This document shows positions 1-14,363 of a DNA stretch of 64,000 nucleotides, piece after piece. Under the pieces are notes generated by a model, which did no database searches, had not been told where the DNA came from, and saw only the letters and a program-made list of their open reading frames with translations. Position 1 is the stretch's first letter, and each line of letters opens with the position of its first letter. The stretch is from Phoebastria nigripes (taxonomy: Eukaryota; Chordata; Aves; Procellariiformes; Diomedeidae): contig JAYKAV010002353.1 in NCBI GenBank assembly GCA_035582835.1, positions 960,586-1,024,585 of the forward strand, given 5' to 3'. A program made the translations under genes and the position numbers.

Positions 1-1378
1 GACCAGTAAGATCCCTAATCCTGGCCTGTACAAGTCACCTTGGAGCCCACCTGGAGCATGTGAGATCAGTCTTTCATGTCATGAGAGTGTCTTGTCATTC
101 TTTTGATATTGTGTTTTGACGTGAGAAATTCAGTTCAATATTTTGCAATAACAGTGAGAGTTGCATACAAAAATGTATTATCAACTTAGTGTGAATTTAT
201 TGTATCGATTCTTTCTATTAACAGTACTTATGAAGTACTGCCCCTTGAAGAGCATCAAAACCAATACAGTAGCTCAGAATGCTTTAAAGAGCAAGTGACT
301 ATTTGTTTAAGTACTTAATTTACAGTCAATAGTTATGTTCTATTGCAAATGTCACTTCTTTGCGGCAGGGATTCGATTAGGTTCATTTTTTTGTGTAAGG
401 AACAACTGCTGCACTTTTATTCATTAGTCCATACCAAAACTGAATACATACCTTTACTGCATACATGCCTGAAAGACCAGTGAATATATGTCTTTTAGTA
501 TAAGAAAGTTTGAGGTACTTGCATTTGTTCTTAAGTCTTTAATTTTCTGGACATCACAGTGGTAAGATGAAAGGGCACAAAAGGATCCACACAGTTTTAT
601 GAGCAACAAACTGTATGGAGAATAAAATGTACCTTGAAATATTGTTCTCGGTAAGTTGTCGCTGTCCTTTAACCTAAGTAAAAAAGAATATCCTTATAAG
701 ATAACTATGTCATTTCTAAAATGGCATTTTTTCCTCTGACACTTTGACATGTTAGTGCTGTATTTCTTCCTTTACCCTTTAAGTGCCCTTAGCTTAATTT
801 TAGCTTGAAAGTAGTATTGGCATAGCAACAGTTTTAAAGAAAGCATCAAAGTTTCCAGTCTTTCTGCAGTTTAAANGTTAATTACGCACACTGCCAATTT
901 CTGCAAGCAGCCAGGCTTTGTACACTCTTCTAGCGTGAAGCTGAAAAGTGCTGTTGGAAGAGTATACACATTTTAAAATAAAACTTGTGAAGTCCCCCTT
1001 TTCCATTCAAACAGTCTGAACTGTCAGTTTAGCTAACCTTTGTTTGCCTGTCACTGTGTTCTCATGATTAAATGTGAAGATTATAATCATTAACCATGCC
1101 GGGGGTTCACTGTGGGTGGAATTTTGATGGGTGGATGACATTCTGTTTATACTATGAAGTCAAAATCAGACTTCATCTCTTCCAGCTCAACACCCGGAGG
1201 TCTCTAGGTTAGCTACCAAGGCCTAGCTGCATTCGTGTCACCTGACTTTAATATTACATACTGCATCCATGGCAGATTGGAAGGTACTTCACTATACTCT
1301 TTAATCTCTGCCTTTCCTTTTGACTGGAATAATCTACTGGACATAAATGAACTTGATTTGACCTAGAGATGAACTGGT

Positions 1379-1440
1379 AAAAAAAAAAANAATAATAATA
1401 ATAAAGGGGGAGACAGAGAGAGAGACAAAGAAGAAGAAAA
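1379..1440. repeat. Purine-rich low-complexity tract with (AAT)n core
   Basis: An A-run interrupted by one n is followed by about five AAT units and then an almost pure purine stretch of G and A (GGGGGAGACAGAGAGAGAG-like). It is simple-sequence DNA. A T-rich, C-interrupted run (1491-1520) follows 50 bases later. Confidence 0.85.
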
Positions 1441-1490
1441 TCTTGTTTAATGTACAGAAAAACAGAATTTGTATAGATCTCCAGTTACAA

Positions 1491-1520
1491 TTTTTTTCTT
1501 TTTTTTCTTTTTTTTTTTTT
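1491..1520. repeat. T-rich tract
   Basis: Thirty bases are T except for two C. The tract is followed by CCTGTAG, so it superficially resembles a polypyrimidine tract plus 3' splice site, but no open exon follows that I can support. Confidence 0.85.
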
Positions 1521-2059
1521 CCTGTAGGTTAACAAACATGTATTAAATTTTAATTTCCCTTTTGAGATCAGTCCTTACACTCTTTTCTTTAATAATCCTA
1601 TTGATGGCATAAGAAAGTAATGAGGTTTTGAAAGTTCTGTTAGCATAAAAGCTAGCTCTTCAAAACATAAATCTGTTTCTGAAAATGATATTGTAATTTT
1701 AATTACAATTACACTTCATTAATGCTAGTTTATCTTCAAAGATGTAAAGTAGTCCTAATATTTGAATTAGCGTCACATTGAAAAAAGACTGAAATCCCTT
1801 CTAGATATTGATAGAAGAAAAGAAGCCTAATGACTTGTTTGATGTACCTGTTTATTATATGACGTGACATCAATTTGGTAAAGCAACAGCATATATTATG
1901 TTCAACTTTAAGTATTTTATTTATGATGTTTTTTAGTTAGCCAGCAGAGGTTTCACAGAAAATTGTTAAAATTTAACTGCATGTAAGTGATCAGCAAACT
2001 CTCTTAAGGTTTACAAGATCCACTAGTTTAATTGATTAACAATAACAGAAAAAAATCTT

Positions 2060-2063
<4 letters not shown>

Positions 2064-2091
<28 letters not shown>
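2064..2091. repeat. Poly(A) tract, 28 bases
   Basis: This is an uninterrupted run of 28 A. No retrocopy body with a polyadenylation signal is recognisable upstream, so I call it a simple homopolymer, not the tail of a processed pseudogene. Run length in such tracts is unreliable in draft assemblies. Confidence 0.9.
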
Positions 2092-2092
<1 letters not shown>

Positions 2093-5000
2093 AAGGTTAT
2101 TTATTGGGCAGTTCCTTGAGTTTCTTGCTAGCTCACATCATCTTTTTCTCATTTCCTGTCAGGCTTCACCATCAGATAAACACATTTCTGAATAACATTG
2201 AGGTATGCATCTAGCTCCCAAAGGCTTTCACATGTATGCCACAATCTCAGTTTTGTAAGTTTCAATGTGAAAATATTAAAGTGAATAGAATTTGGAAGGA
2301 GATTTTGGCTGGTATCACAGGTATAGGTCAAATGGCAGGTGGCTTTTTCTGTCTTTAACAAGTGATCCTTAGAGGGCTAAAGGGCTTGTTCATCAGCACT
2401 TGAACCTCTGATGAACTCCGATCTTGCCTTTGGCTATGCAGACTCTCCTTCTCATCACCCTTAAACTCATGGACTCAGTCAGAAGGGGACTGTGCAGAAA
2501 TAACTTCAAAGATCCTTTGCTGTCGTTTTCCAACAAATTTATGTGAGCTAATGATATTTCATAATATTATTCAGCTAAGTGTCTGAGAGAAGTGAATAAT
2601 CTTAGGAAGCCTAAAAAACAAATTCCAGTTTGTCCTTTCTTTTTTCTTGAGGTAAAATGTTTCTTTCTAAATGCCTTCAGACATCTGTGATTCCTTCCAT
2701 GCTTTCTCACACTTGAAACACTCTCTGCATTGGTCAAGTCACTACCCTTTCCCTGCTTAAATACATTTTGAAAATGTACTTCTATCTTGATTTTTGAATA
2801 AAATTATCCAATGCGTAACAAAGCACATCAGCTTCCAGAGACTTCTTAGCCTTTTAGGGGGCATCTTAGAATATCCTTTATTTGCAATTGAATCAGTGTG
2901 GAAGGTATAATTCCTTTGTGTGGCATCATATAAAATCTGAAGATGTAGTTGTACAAACTCAGTGCAGAGCAGTAAATAACTTAAATGGGACAGAATACCT
3001 TTTTGCATGTATGTGTTGCACACGTGTATGCATTACTTCTACCTAATATGGAATACGATTGTAAGATATTATTAGCAAATACATGTGAAATTTTGTTACC
3101 TAAAAACCCATGCTGTCCCACGCCATAGCAAGGAAAGCCTGTTTTCTTATAAGCACGCATAATATAGGAAGAATATTGTTCAAAACAGTGAATAATATAA
3201 ATCTCATCTGAAGAATTCATCATGACTATTAAATATTTTGATGAGGATGCATTACAGTAAAACTGTATATTTGTGTATATCTCGAAGCAGNACGCTGATA
3301 ATGGAAATGTCATCTAAAGGAAAAATAGAACAAACCTGGTCAACATTTTCCATTAAATTAAATGCAATGTTGTAATTATTTCTTCCATTAATTGGACATA
3401 ATTTGAAATATAGTGATTTCTAATAGATATAATGGTTGTAAAATGTTGATGGTTGGAGAATATCTCATTGACATAAAAAAGATTAAGGTAACAGTTTGGA
3501 GGCTGTTAAGCTATTAATGATAATGAGTATAAGAAATGTGTAACTAGCAAAGGCGGAATACCATTTAGCTGTCTTCACAATGGGTTTCCATAAAGCAGAT
3601 TGAAGGTAAAAAGGTTGCACTGAATTTGACTGCATGAATTTAGTATCAGGGATAGATACAGCTCACTTGGTACTTAATTATTTAAAAGCTTCATATAAAT
3701 AATTACTGTTAAAATTGAAAACATGCACACATGGGAACCAGGATATAAATATATTTAACATACCAGAACACAGTTTTAAGCTAGCAGGTCCAGGGTAAGC
3801 TCTTTCCTTTTTTCCTTCCCCCCCTTCTCCCTGAAGTCTTTTCAATGCACGAATGCTGAAATAAACTAAAAATGACACTATGAACTGCTTTCCACCATAG
3901 TACTTGGAGCCTGATCCTGCTCCAATAAAAGTCAGTGAAAAACATCCTACTGATCTCACTTCACTAACATTAGATACAAACTCTTAAAGGGATTCAAGAA
4001 GTCCCGTGTACTTCTGACCTGCTGAAAGACCAGATTATTGGTCAACATTATGAATCCATGTATCTGTGTGACCTTTCTTTTTTGTTTAATTTGAAATCTG
4101 ATACTTATTTTGACTCTTTGATCACCTGCATTGTTATAGCATAATGAAACTGCTGCACGATACTGCAGTGTATAATGCTCCTGCCAAAAAACATGTATCC
4201 AATTACCCTATCAGTTGCACATGCATGCACTGGAACTGTAGGAGCTGCAAGTGCAGCTGATGGCTAATTTGTTTTATGGATTAAAATAGAAGCTTAAAAG
4301 AATAGATCCATTGAATAAAGTAAATTAAAATATTACAGAATAACATTTTTCAGAGTAATATAACTTTTCTGCACTTGCTTGTCATCATAAATACTTGACC
4401 ATGTGATGAGACTCCATTTGGACCCTTACTTAAACCTCNATATAAGAGGTACGCACAAAGCCTAGTCTTACTTCATTTCTCACAGAAAGAGCTAGAGCAG
4501 TCCAGATTAAAACTGATTCTCAGCAAATGAAGTATTGAATATATGAAACCTGGATTTGTAGACTCACTCTAGAATATTTTTAAATATGGCAATATTGGCA
4601 ATATGTGAAAACTTGCATAATTCATCTGTTATCCACACTATTTATGGAGAGAGAACACTAGTCTGTTGTGTCACCAATGTGTACTTTTGTAAGAATAAGT
4701 GCTTGAAATTAAAAAGAAAAAAAAGAGTGCTTTCCATTGCAAGTAAATTATAGCAGTGAAAATCTTAAGANTGTTGGATTTGTTTTGTTAGTTGGTAATA
4801 TATTCTATGATTTGATACTAACATTGGGTATCAACCTACTTCTGTGTGGCATTTCTTATTGAAGGTTATTCTGTCAGGAGGTGAACTGAGTATTTTCCTT
4901 GTGGAGGTATTCTTTGGCTGTTCTCTTGCCTCTACAGAGAAGCAATTTATTTATTTACTGGCAAAATTCACTACATTTGAAACTATATTAGAGTGACGAG

Positions 5001-5470
5001 AGTAGTTTTCTTTGCTTGATGAGAAGCTTTGAACAAATTGGCTTCAGTCTGGCTTTCAATAATACATAATTTTCATGCTGCTGACAGGAGATCACTGCCA
5101 AGCCAAGAATCACTTGTTTGAATTGGTAAGGTAGCCCTTATAGAAAATAGATACACCAAACAAATGACAAGAGAAAATGTAAAGAGAGAACAGAAAAGCT
5201 TGCAGAGGGCATGGAACAATGTGATGCCATTGAGACAGAAGAAACAAAAGCTAAGAAAAAATGGTTAAATAAAAAATATGTTTCACAACTGTATAATTTA
5301 ATTTATATTTATTGCATAGCTGAACTTTATTTTAATTATCTTTCTTTCTGTTGTGCAAGTGCTGATCTCTCTATGCTTTATGGCGTTTCCGTTTTTCCTA
5401 TAAAAAAAACCCCTTGCTTTATTCCACATAAAAAAATTTTGAGTCTGTTTTCATAGTCACAGGTATTTCA

Positions 5471-5725
5471 GACTGGTTAACGTTTATGACCCTTCTGAAC
5501 TTGAACTGTCCCAGGCTCGGCAGTAAAAATGGTGCCAAAGGGCCAGCGCATAGGTATCCACTTCACACGATGCCGTTATGCTATGGGGACAGCACAGGGT
5601 GCAGCATGCATCAAACCTGCATTTACTCTGCTTTGGAGCACCTCTCACCTTCCCTGCCTCCACCGCTATTAAGGCAGCATCCTCCATCAGGCGACTGGGT
5701 TGGAAAATGAAAAACGGTACTTGAA
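5471..5725. other. GC-richer patch in AT-rich DNA, nature unknown
   Basis: This patch is visibly richer in G+C than its flanks and holds several CpGs (near 5519, 5547, 5569-5574, 5664 and 5691), whereas neighbouring kilobases have almost none. Short open frames of 74 and 67 codons overlap on opposite strands. Neither resembles a known family and both probably exist only because stop codons are rarer in GC-rich DNA. It could be a decayed transposon or an exon-like remnant; nothing in the sequence decides. Confidence 0.35.
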
Positions 5726-8700
5726 CAGTGTAGCAAGTTTTGACCTGCCTGTATGAACTGCTAACTCTGCACTGTCCCCAGTCCTATCTTTTGTATTATT
5801 TTGTATTTTATAGCAGTCATTTCTAGAAATCTAAGACTTTTTTTTCCCCCCTTTCATTATTTTGGACCATCTTAGGATAATTTACTCAGACTTTTGAGCA
5901 ACTTTTAAGATTGAGGTGAACATCCTGTGAAGGTATTAGGGGAGATGAGGTGATAAACATAAATAAGTAATGAGCAGAGATAATTTTCTGTTTTACATAT
6001 AGGAAGAATACCAAACCTTGGGACTGCTCACAGCTGCTTTCAAAATCTGAAGGGCCTACAAAACTCTGTACACCATATATCATTATTGAATACTCAAAAT
6101 CTGAACCCATTTAAATATAGGTTCTTTTTATACCAGATATATGCATTGATAATGAAATGCTGGAAGGAATTCAAATCTCTAAATGCCTATGGCTAGCTCA
6201 GTAAAAACATTACCATAATGCATTGTGGTGAATATGGAAGTCAATAAACCTGAGGGTGTATAGAACCAAAGGAAAAAATATTTTTGAAAGTATTAAACTG
6301 AACTGTAGGTCTATGGTTATACCTACACTATAACAATGATGACTGCAATATATCACAGATATATTCAAGCTTGTTTTAAGCTACCTAACTTGAGTACCAG
6401 TATCAATTAGACATGGCAGCGAAGACTAATATATTTTGTTTCTTGGACAAGTCTTGCAGTGACTCAGTGCCTGCAGCGTTGGCATGCTGTGCTCTCATCT
6501 CAGAGACTGAGCAGTCCTGGGCATCTTGTCCAAAACAAAGCCAAGCAGGAATAAGAGGATTTCAGATGGAACACATTTTACTGAAAGCGATAAAAACTAA
6601 TCATATAACCAACAACTGGGATTTCTAAGGTGGATGGAGACACAGAAGGTGGGATGTGTTTCTTACACTAATAAAAATTCTATGTTAGGAAAACTACTGT
6701 TGTTTGCTCATTTTCACAGCCCAAGAACAACCGGAATAACATCGAGTAGCCAACAGATTCAAACATAGGAAATAGACCAAGGAACTCATTGCCAACTGCC
6801 ATCAAGACTAATGACTTAAAAGACTGACAATTAAGCAGAAAGCATAAGTGTTCCTTGTCTCTCCAGAGCAAGAAAAGACGTACAGTATCATGAGGTCTTG
6901 GAACTCAGTATTTCCTGGGCTCTGATCGTTTGTTCAGGCTAGTAGATGTTGTTAGTCAGTGACCTTAATTAGCTAACACTTTTACTTTTTTGAAAGTTAG
7001 AAGTGATTAGATATGTGATCGCAGTGCTTTTCCAATGCAATCTGTCTTTGAGAATAGTAATAGAGAAAAACGTGATCCTCTTCCTTTAAAGCATTTGTCA
7101 CTAAACCTCTTCTTGGACAGACTTATAAATGATATTCTGCTGCGGAGTCAGTTACAAATAGTAAATAGCTTGAAAAAAAGGGTTCCTAAAGCAAAGGGAA
7201 AACAGAAATGTGTGTGGCTTGAAGCAAAGGAAAAGCTCAGGCAGGGGGACAGGACCCTGAAACAATGGAATCATCAGCACTGCTTTACACGACAGTCTAA
7301 TTCAATGTGTCAGGCCATAATCAGCTCCGTTTCACAGTGCTTTGCTCCATAAAAGCAGATTTGTTTAACCACAGACTCTATTTCAGCATGACTGAGAATG
7401 AAGAATAACCAACGAAGCCAGGCATATCTCACGGGTTATATTATGGGCATAGAGTGAATCCATCATTTGCTGAAGAGGCAGAGAAAAAGTGACAGGCTCA
7501 TTCATGCCTTAGAGTCATTTTTAGGCCTATTGAAAATTTTAATCTGTGCACTTTGGATGAACTTCCCCACTTCTTAATTTAGTACATGTAGCCATGTGGT
7601 AAAGTCTGCCTGCCTCAGATAGGGCAGACTTGCTTCTCCAGGACATCAGCCCGTCCAAGTAGTTTTCTCCTACAGATTCAGCCTTGCTGCCTTGAACCTT
7701 ACACAGACACATAAGCCCCGATTACAGGAGGACTTCAGAGTTAATTAAATGTTGAAATCACATATACCCTAGAGCTAACATAACACCATCCCAGCAATAA
7801 TTTTAATTTAGCATTAAAGATAGTGTACCTTTTTTAAGATACTTTCTTTCAAAAAATACACATCTATACTTAGCAGCATGATTCTTCTCTCCCCTCTCTC
7901 TGTATAATATAAAAGTTGTTTTAAAAAAGGAAAAAAGAAAACAAAAAAAAGACAATTTTAAAAGTGTTGCAAATCAGCAAATTCAAGGAAATTGCTTATT
8001 TAGAAAGTGTATGTAGCTGTCAAATAAATGAAATTGTTATTAAAAATGGTGGCAGCTCAGATAAATGAGGTAAAAGCATTGGCTCATTTCTTCTAAAAGA
8101 TTTCATGTTTGCCTTTCAGTGCCATATATTGTGCTGCAGTNTGCATTTGCTGTGCATGACAGATGTTTGAAACACTGGAAGTACTGAGGCACAATGCNTA
8201 GAGACGTTTGACCTAAACTTGACAGTCCATATTAATAATATCAAGTTTGGAAAATGGCAGCATTTACAGCACTCACACACCCCCTGCCATTAGATTTTAC
8301 CCTCTGCAGAAAGCATAAAAAGACGTGTGAAGTTAATTATTTCCTCCCCAAAGTGTATTTTGAATGGACAATTCTTCTGAAATAGATTTGTTTTCAAAAC
8401 ATTTTCACATAAAAACACAGAGTAAATGCAATGTCTTACATTCATTTTATTGGCATCTCTGGGCTACAATATTTTCAAGATGGCTGCACTTCAGCAAAGT
8501 ATGCAATTTGATGGGTCACAGATTTATTGTGAACCTGGGGAAAGAGCAAATCAGTCTGACTTTGAAATTCAAAAAGAAACAAAAATACTTATATTTTGCA
8601 GCTGGTAGTACCCTGAAAAATGTGGGTGGCTTTGTTTTGCTTTATGCTTTTATACCCAGGTTTGAAGTGAATGGCTCGCTAAGTGTTGGGACTACATGAC

Positions 8701-11700
8701 TTCACTTTCCACCTACTTCTGCCTAACCTTTCATTTCCAGACATTTGAATTGAAGATTAACAAGGCAAAGAGACAACTAAATAAATCTCATGACTACATG
8801 TGTGGAGAGCAATGATAATCAGCCTTGTTCCTTTCAAACTTCAGATTTAAATGTAGAACAATNCCATTTGAACATACTGTAAGCCAGATGAGTGTTTGCC
8901 TGATTAAAAGGTAAAAAGTTCAATGGGTGAGGCAGAGCAGAGACACCAGTGGATGAAATGACTATAGTAAAACAAAACATTGCAAAATCTGGGCAAAGCA
9001 TGTCCAGTCTCATAAACCTCGTTTATCAGAGGCTTTTTAAAAATCAGTTGAGCAGTGGAAGAATTTCGGTATTAATTTTTAAGAGTGCTTCAGTTATTCT
9101 TTTTTTTGTTTTTAAAAAGATATTAATAATGAGAATANTAAGAGCCACTGTCAACCAGCTTGCTATATACAATATATTAATGGCAGCATGAGACTTGTTT
9201 CTTTTGCACTCATGACCTATGTGTATTTTTCTGTTATAGAGTTTAAAGCTTATTTGTTGCCTTCAGAGATTATCACACTCAAAGTAATTCATGGTCCAGA
9301 ATTTGAGATTCTTGGCAGTATAATAAAATGCACCTGACTTTATACTTGGTCAATATTCTATATTTTCATAAAGCAACAATGCTATGTCTGAATACTATCA
9401 TTGGAAAAGGAAATTCATAAGAAAAAGNCAATGAAGTAACATGTATAGCAATATGAAGCAATGCACAATCTTAGAAATATACTTAGATTAAGTCTTAGAT
9501 GAAAATGTTACAGTTGAATCTCCTCCGCTCAGGCAAAGGAGATCATTGTGGGTTCAATTAAGAATAGACTTTCAGAAATTGATAGAAAATACATTAACTC
9601 TTTGCGTTCTAAAGATGCTACCTAAAACATGTTTGTTGTCTGTTGGAGATATCTGCATTACTGGAATTACCTCTCATATCCTGCCTCACGTTATCAAGTA
9701 ATAGAATGGAATACATCTTGAATAACAGTTGAAATGGTAATGTCCATATATTTTCTATGATATATATTTTTCTGTGATATAGATACACTGTATTTTCACA
9801 TGTTTCACAGGGTTTGGCAACCTGTATGTTAAGAACTGAGGACTCATTTCTGTAACTTGCATGCACAGGCTGAACAAGGGAATGCAGGAAACCTATAGAA
9901 AAGAAGCTTCAACAAAATTACTACAGGGTCTTGGTAAGTTTCTGAAATGTCAGCATCACACTTCAGCATAAAATACTGTGCACATAACCATAAAATATCA
10001 GTTACCTTTCATAGTAATTTGATCTGGTATTATTCCTTATTAAAAACAGAACTTTTAAAAATGGATATTAAACTATGTTAAAATTTCCATTTTGGAAACC
10101 ACGTATTTGTACATATACGTAGTAGTTAGCAATGGGAAAACTTGGGATTGGACAGTCTTTCCTACCCCAGGTCTGTGCCGTGAGCACCACTCTCCAGATG
10201 AGAAATAACTCTCAAGTCTGTCTCCCTGAAATTGTTCTCAAAACTCTGATAGCTTGACATGTTTCAGCTGTGAATGTGTATATCATCTCCAACAGACTTC
10301 AAAGCTGAGAGCAATTTCTGAGGTTGAATTCTTGTCTTCACATCTTCTTGTTTGACTTGTATTCAGCTGTGAATAGCTATGTATAATATAGAATAAAATA
10401 AGAAAAAGAAACCTAAACTGGCCAATACCCTTTACCATTGTGCATTGTGTGTTAATAATTCTGGTTTTCATGAATTATGTTTTAAATATATTATTTTGAA
10501 AATGGGAAATTACCTTACACTTTATGATTAGGTAAGCAGTAAATACTGATTTGTTGAAAAAAGGGCTGTTCTTTGATTTTTTNTTTAGAAATATTTTAAT
10601 AATAGTACTTTTATAATACATTTAATTTATACATTCTATTGGAGATCTTTCTAATATTAAAATACCACTCAGTCATTTTTTTCCATTTGGGTAACAATTA
10701 CCAGAAAGAACAATTTTTATGGTCTTGCTGAGTTTTACAGTTTTTTAGTATATTGCAATAAATCAGAATAATTTTGGTTTTCAGATTTAGGCAGTTATCC
10801 ATCACTCAGATGTTTATGTGATGTGATTATATTACTTGTTCATTTTTTATATACTTATCTCCCTTTGTGTTCAAAATGAGGCTTTAGTTTTAACAAGAAA
10901 TGGATTACTCAGAGGATTTCTAATACTTATGTATCTGGAGATGAAATAGGGATTTCATTTGTGAATCTCTTTTTCAGATCAGACCAGAGCAGATTATAAT
11001 ATTTTGACCCTTTGATTGTTGCACTAGGATTCAAAGAAACAGTTATTCAAATTATTGAGACCCTCAGATATATTTTTGCAGGTCAGCTTGAATCCATTCA
11101 TGTCAGTTTTGAGTCTGAATCAAATTTCAGAAACCGGCATAGGCTATAATTTCATCTATTATTAAAATAAATATCTGCCATCTTTACCTGATCAAGCTGC
11201 CTCGCTTGTTGAGAAATCAAATGGTTCTTACAAATTGCAGTGAATGATATTTGTGTAAATGTGGTACAGATCTTGAAAATTCAGTTGCATGCTGATGGTT
11301 TCCACCTTTTATCTTTTAAATTCACAGTCTCGGGTGATTTCTATGAAAGAAATCAAAAACATTTGTTGTCTTTCAAGCCCAGGCAAAAATTGCATTTTCT
11401 GAAGACAAACTAAAAACCAAATTTGGTTGAAATTGAAGCTANTAGTATGTATACATTGAACACAAGACACACTCCCATCTTCTTGGAACAGGGCAAAGGA
11501 AATCAGTAGTCACCAAAGCCACATGCAGCTTTTACCCAGAAGGCAAACATTCAGCACTTTCATCAGTTTCCTTTTATCTGCCTCTCTCTGTCGGCACCAC
11601 TCAGCTCAGCCTTCGATCTGATGAGAGGGCACTGGTGTCATGACAGAGAATGTGAGCTAATGAAAGTGTAAAGCTTTGGTTCAGCAGAGTAGAAAATTTC

Positions 11701-12800
11701 CATCTAGTGAGCAGAAACTGCAATCTGATATGATTGAGTTTTTAGCAGGCATTGCTATTATGTGCTTAAAGGTCCAGGATGGTTAAATTTGTGATCCTTT
11801 AAACATTAAGCATTTTTTTTTTCCTTTAATTATTGTTTTCTTGTAATTTATGAAGGTTTTTAATCCAACCACATTCTAGACAACATGTTAATTTTATTAT
11901 ATAGCATAGCTCATTAAATTACAAAAGTTTTAATTAACGATGCTACAGAAGTGAGGCAAATCTCAATCCAAAGTGAGAAAGGATCAGAAACGGAATCAGA
12001 ATGCCTGGTAGTTTAATATAAGGTTCAAATTCACATATGAACTTTGTAACAAAGGTTTATCGCTACAGTAAGTACACTTCTGGAGTGTAAAATCTGGGCA
12101 CACATCAAATTTGGATTCTCATTTATGAGTACTTGCTTTGTATTAGCCTATCTCACTCCCAAACTACTCTCCTACCTGACTGCCACATTAAATATTTCTG
12201 AGATCAATTTGGTTATGTAGATATTTGTTATTAAATTCCCTAACATCTGTGTAGAATTGTAGAACATCAAAAGCAAACAATTGTCCTGATAGGCTGGCCC
12301 ACAAGAAGAAATAACAGATTTGCTGCTTGCTATCTTATTGTTAATCATAGATTTTTCCTAGAATAGTTACTTTTGTGAACACTGTGGGAGGAATTCATGT
12401 GACCTGACTTAGTCTTATAAAATTCAGAATTCAAAGCTTTTTATTTAGACACTTTCAGAGGTGTTTTATTCCTTTATCTTAGACACTATGATAAGTAATT
12501 CCCAAGAAAAGTCTTTCTCTCCATTCACTACTATGAAGCAAGCCCAAGCTGCCAATTTTCACTAATGCCCAGCTTATGCTAAAGTTCAATCCAATTAATT
12601 GAACATCTCTCTTTCTTCAAGGATTGTGCTGACTGCTCATTTTCACTAGTTTGGCATTTTGCTGCCCGCTTGGAACGCAGCTTATTTTGAACACCCTGAA
12701 GAAGGGGGAGAAGAGGTCTCCACTGTGCAAACACCAATAGGCAAGAGTGATACCTGATACACATTGACCTGAGAAAGAGTCAGCAAGGCTGGAGCAGAGC
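5726..12800. other. AT-rich non-coding stretch
   Basis: No coding region is supported. The longest open frames are about 111 codons (8364-8699, plus) and 105 codons (7035-7352, plus), without recognisable domains. A small inverted repeat pairs AAGTCTGCC (7602-7610) with GGCAGACTT (7623-7631). The 7990-8360 and 11450-11760 intervals are compositionally balanced and look like conserved non-coding DNA, but this is an impression only. Several single n bases occur. Confidence 0.55.
7990..8360. promoter_or_regulatory. Possible enhancer-like non-coding patch (tentative)
   Basis: Three TGACAG-type words, the core of MEIS/TALE homeodomain sites, lie within about 250 bases: one as its complement CTGTCA near 8017, one near 8157 and one near 8221. 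ATTGTT (SOX-like) and AT-rich homeodomain-like words lie between them. The clustering is seen directly; an enhancer function is inference. Such short words occur by chance, so confidence is low. Confidence 0.15.
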
Positions 12801-12823
12801 TGGCATTTAAAGTATCTGCACAG

Positions 12824-12837
12824 AAAAAAAAAAAAAA
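12824..12837. repeat. Poly(A) tract, 14 bases
   Basis: This is an uninterrupted A run with no recognisable retrocopy upstream. Confidence 0.8.
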
Positions 12838-14327
12838 TTCTCTTGGATGCTATAAAAAATAAAAATAGAAATTATAGAAAATTTTATATCAGTCACTCAT
12901 ACTTTTCTATTTTACCAGAAAAGGGAACACTTAGGATAAATTATTCCCTTGAGATGATTGCCATTCCATGCATCATTACACAGGAAATGTGGGATTTCAA
13001 AAAACATTGATATTCTTGGCTAGCTNGCTGCTAGTGCTAGTTCTGTGTGAACCTTTGACTGTTGGCATTCATTTTGTAGTTAGGAGGTATTTGGTGGTCT
13101 TAGCTCTGCAACATAATGCTTGATACTGATATTTTGGCTTTCAACATGTAAGATCTCTTCTAAGGATCTACCTTGCATTGGTATTTGTCAGATACCTTAT
13201 TCATAGCAGAGCTTTCTTTTTAAGAAATTAGTCATTGTAGGCTCTGAGCAATACTATTTTGTTCCAGTTTTGCATAACAACTATTGTTTTTATCATAGAA
13301 CTAGATTAATATCAATTAAATTTAGGGTTTCTGTTTCATTTTCATTTTTGCTTTTCTTTAACAACTCTGCAACATTGCACTAGAAACAAGTTACAGCAAG
13401 ATTAAGATAAATGTTTTAGAAGCTCACAGGAATTAGAGTATGATGACGTATTTTTTTATATATATTTAAAATACTATTAACATGCTGCATTTTTTCTAGG
13501 AAAACTAGTATTCAGATATTCAGAACTTGAAAGTTACGTTGTCAGCTCCCCCATCAATGATAATTTGTGGCCACTACATTTCCTGATAATGATTCTAAGA
13601 ATAGAAAATAACTGAGAAACGTTTTGAATGGAAGGGTTTCAAATATTCAAGATAACTTGTGATTAATCATTTAGCATTTCTAACAAGTCTCAAGATTCAC
13701 AGAAGGTTAAAATGAATCAGACAAGTTATAGGATCTCAGTTAAGAAGTTTCCTAATCATTTTTTTTAAATACTCATTCTCTTTGGTAACATGACTGTGGC
13801 AATAGGTTCAATTAACTATTTCAGTATAAAGCTCTGCTTTGAAACTTAAAAAGTCCAAGTGATTAATTTAAAACATNCAACCGCAAATAATGACAAAATC
13901 CCCTAGTGAGTTCAAGCTCTGGGTTATTTTGTATCATGTGATTCAAAGAATAATACATGCAACACTGCAGTGTCAACAATGTGGCATACATTAACACTGA
14001 TGCAAATGTTTTTTGACAGGTGATAGTGTGCCTGAACTTTTTCACAGTGTTTCCATAAATGTGCAAAAAAACCAAGCAGACAGACAAATGCTATTCTGTT
14101 TATACTACCTTTTGCATTCCTGTTCATCATGTACAATACCGTATTCTGTTCCTTCACAGCTAATGTGAGGGATAGAGGGTCACCACCAGGGCTACCTTCT
14201 GAAAGAGATGGTCTATATTTTTCATCTTTTGTTCTAGTGTTGGTGGATGCTTGACCTATTCCAACTTTCTGCTTGATGATAAAAAAATCCATCTGCTTTT
14301 TTATTGTTTGTTTGTTTATTTTAAATA

Positions 14328-14332
<5 letters not shown>

Positions 14333-14359
<27 letters not shown>
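14333..14359. repeat. Poly(A) tract, 27 bases
   Basis: This is an uninterrupted run of 27 A, preceded by a TTTG/TTTA-rich stretch. It accounts for the poly-Phe run in the spurious minus-strand open frame across this site. Confidence 0.9.

Positions 14360-14363
<4 letters not shown>

Larger units (their letters stand above)
1..5470. other. AT-rich non-coding stretch
   Basis: No gene is supported here. The longest open frame is about 110 codons on the minus strand (2981-3313); it has no recognisable family and contains an ambiguous base. The stretch holds a purine-rich low-complexity tract, T-rich and A-rich runs (listed separately) and several single n bases. A short tandem GGCAATATT-type duplication lies near 4588-4606. 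I see no transposon ends, RNA gene or exon that can be defended. Confidence 0.6.

Noticed and set aside
1491..1530. Strong 3' splice-site-like sequence (T-rich tract then CCTGTAG)
   Set aside because: T-rich tracts are frequent here, and no open or recognisable exon follows with a matching donor.
6443..6533. TTGGACAAG / CTTGTCCAA inverted repeat
   Set aside because: A 9-base inverted match about 75 bases apart is expected by chance many times in 64 kb.
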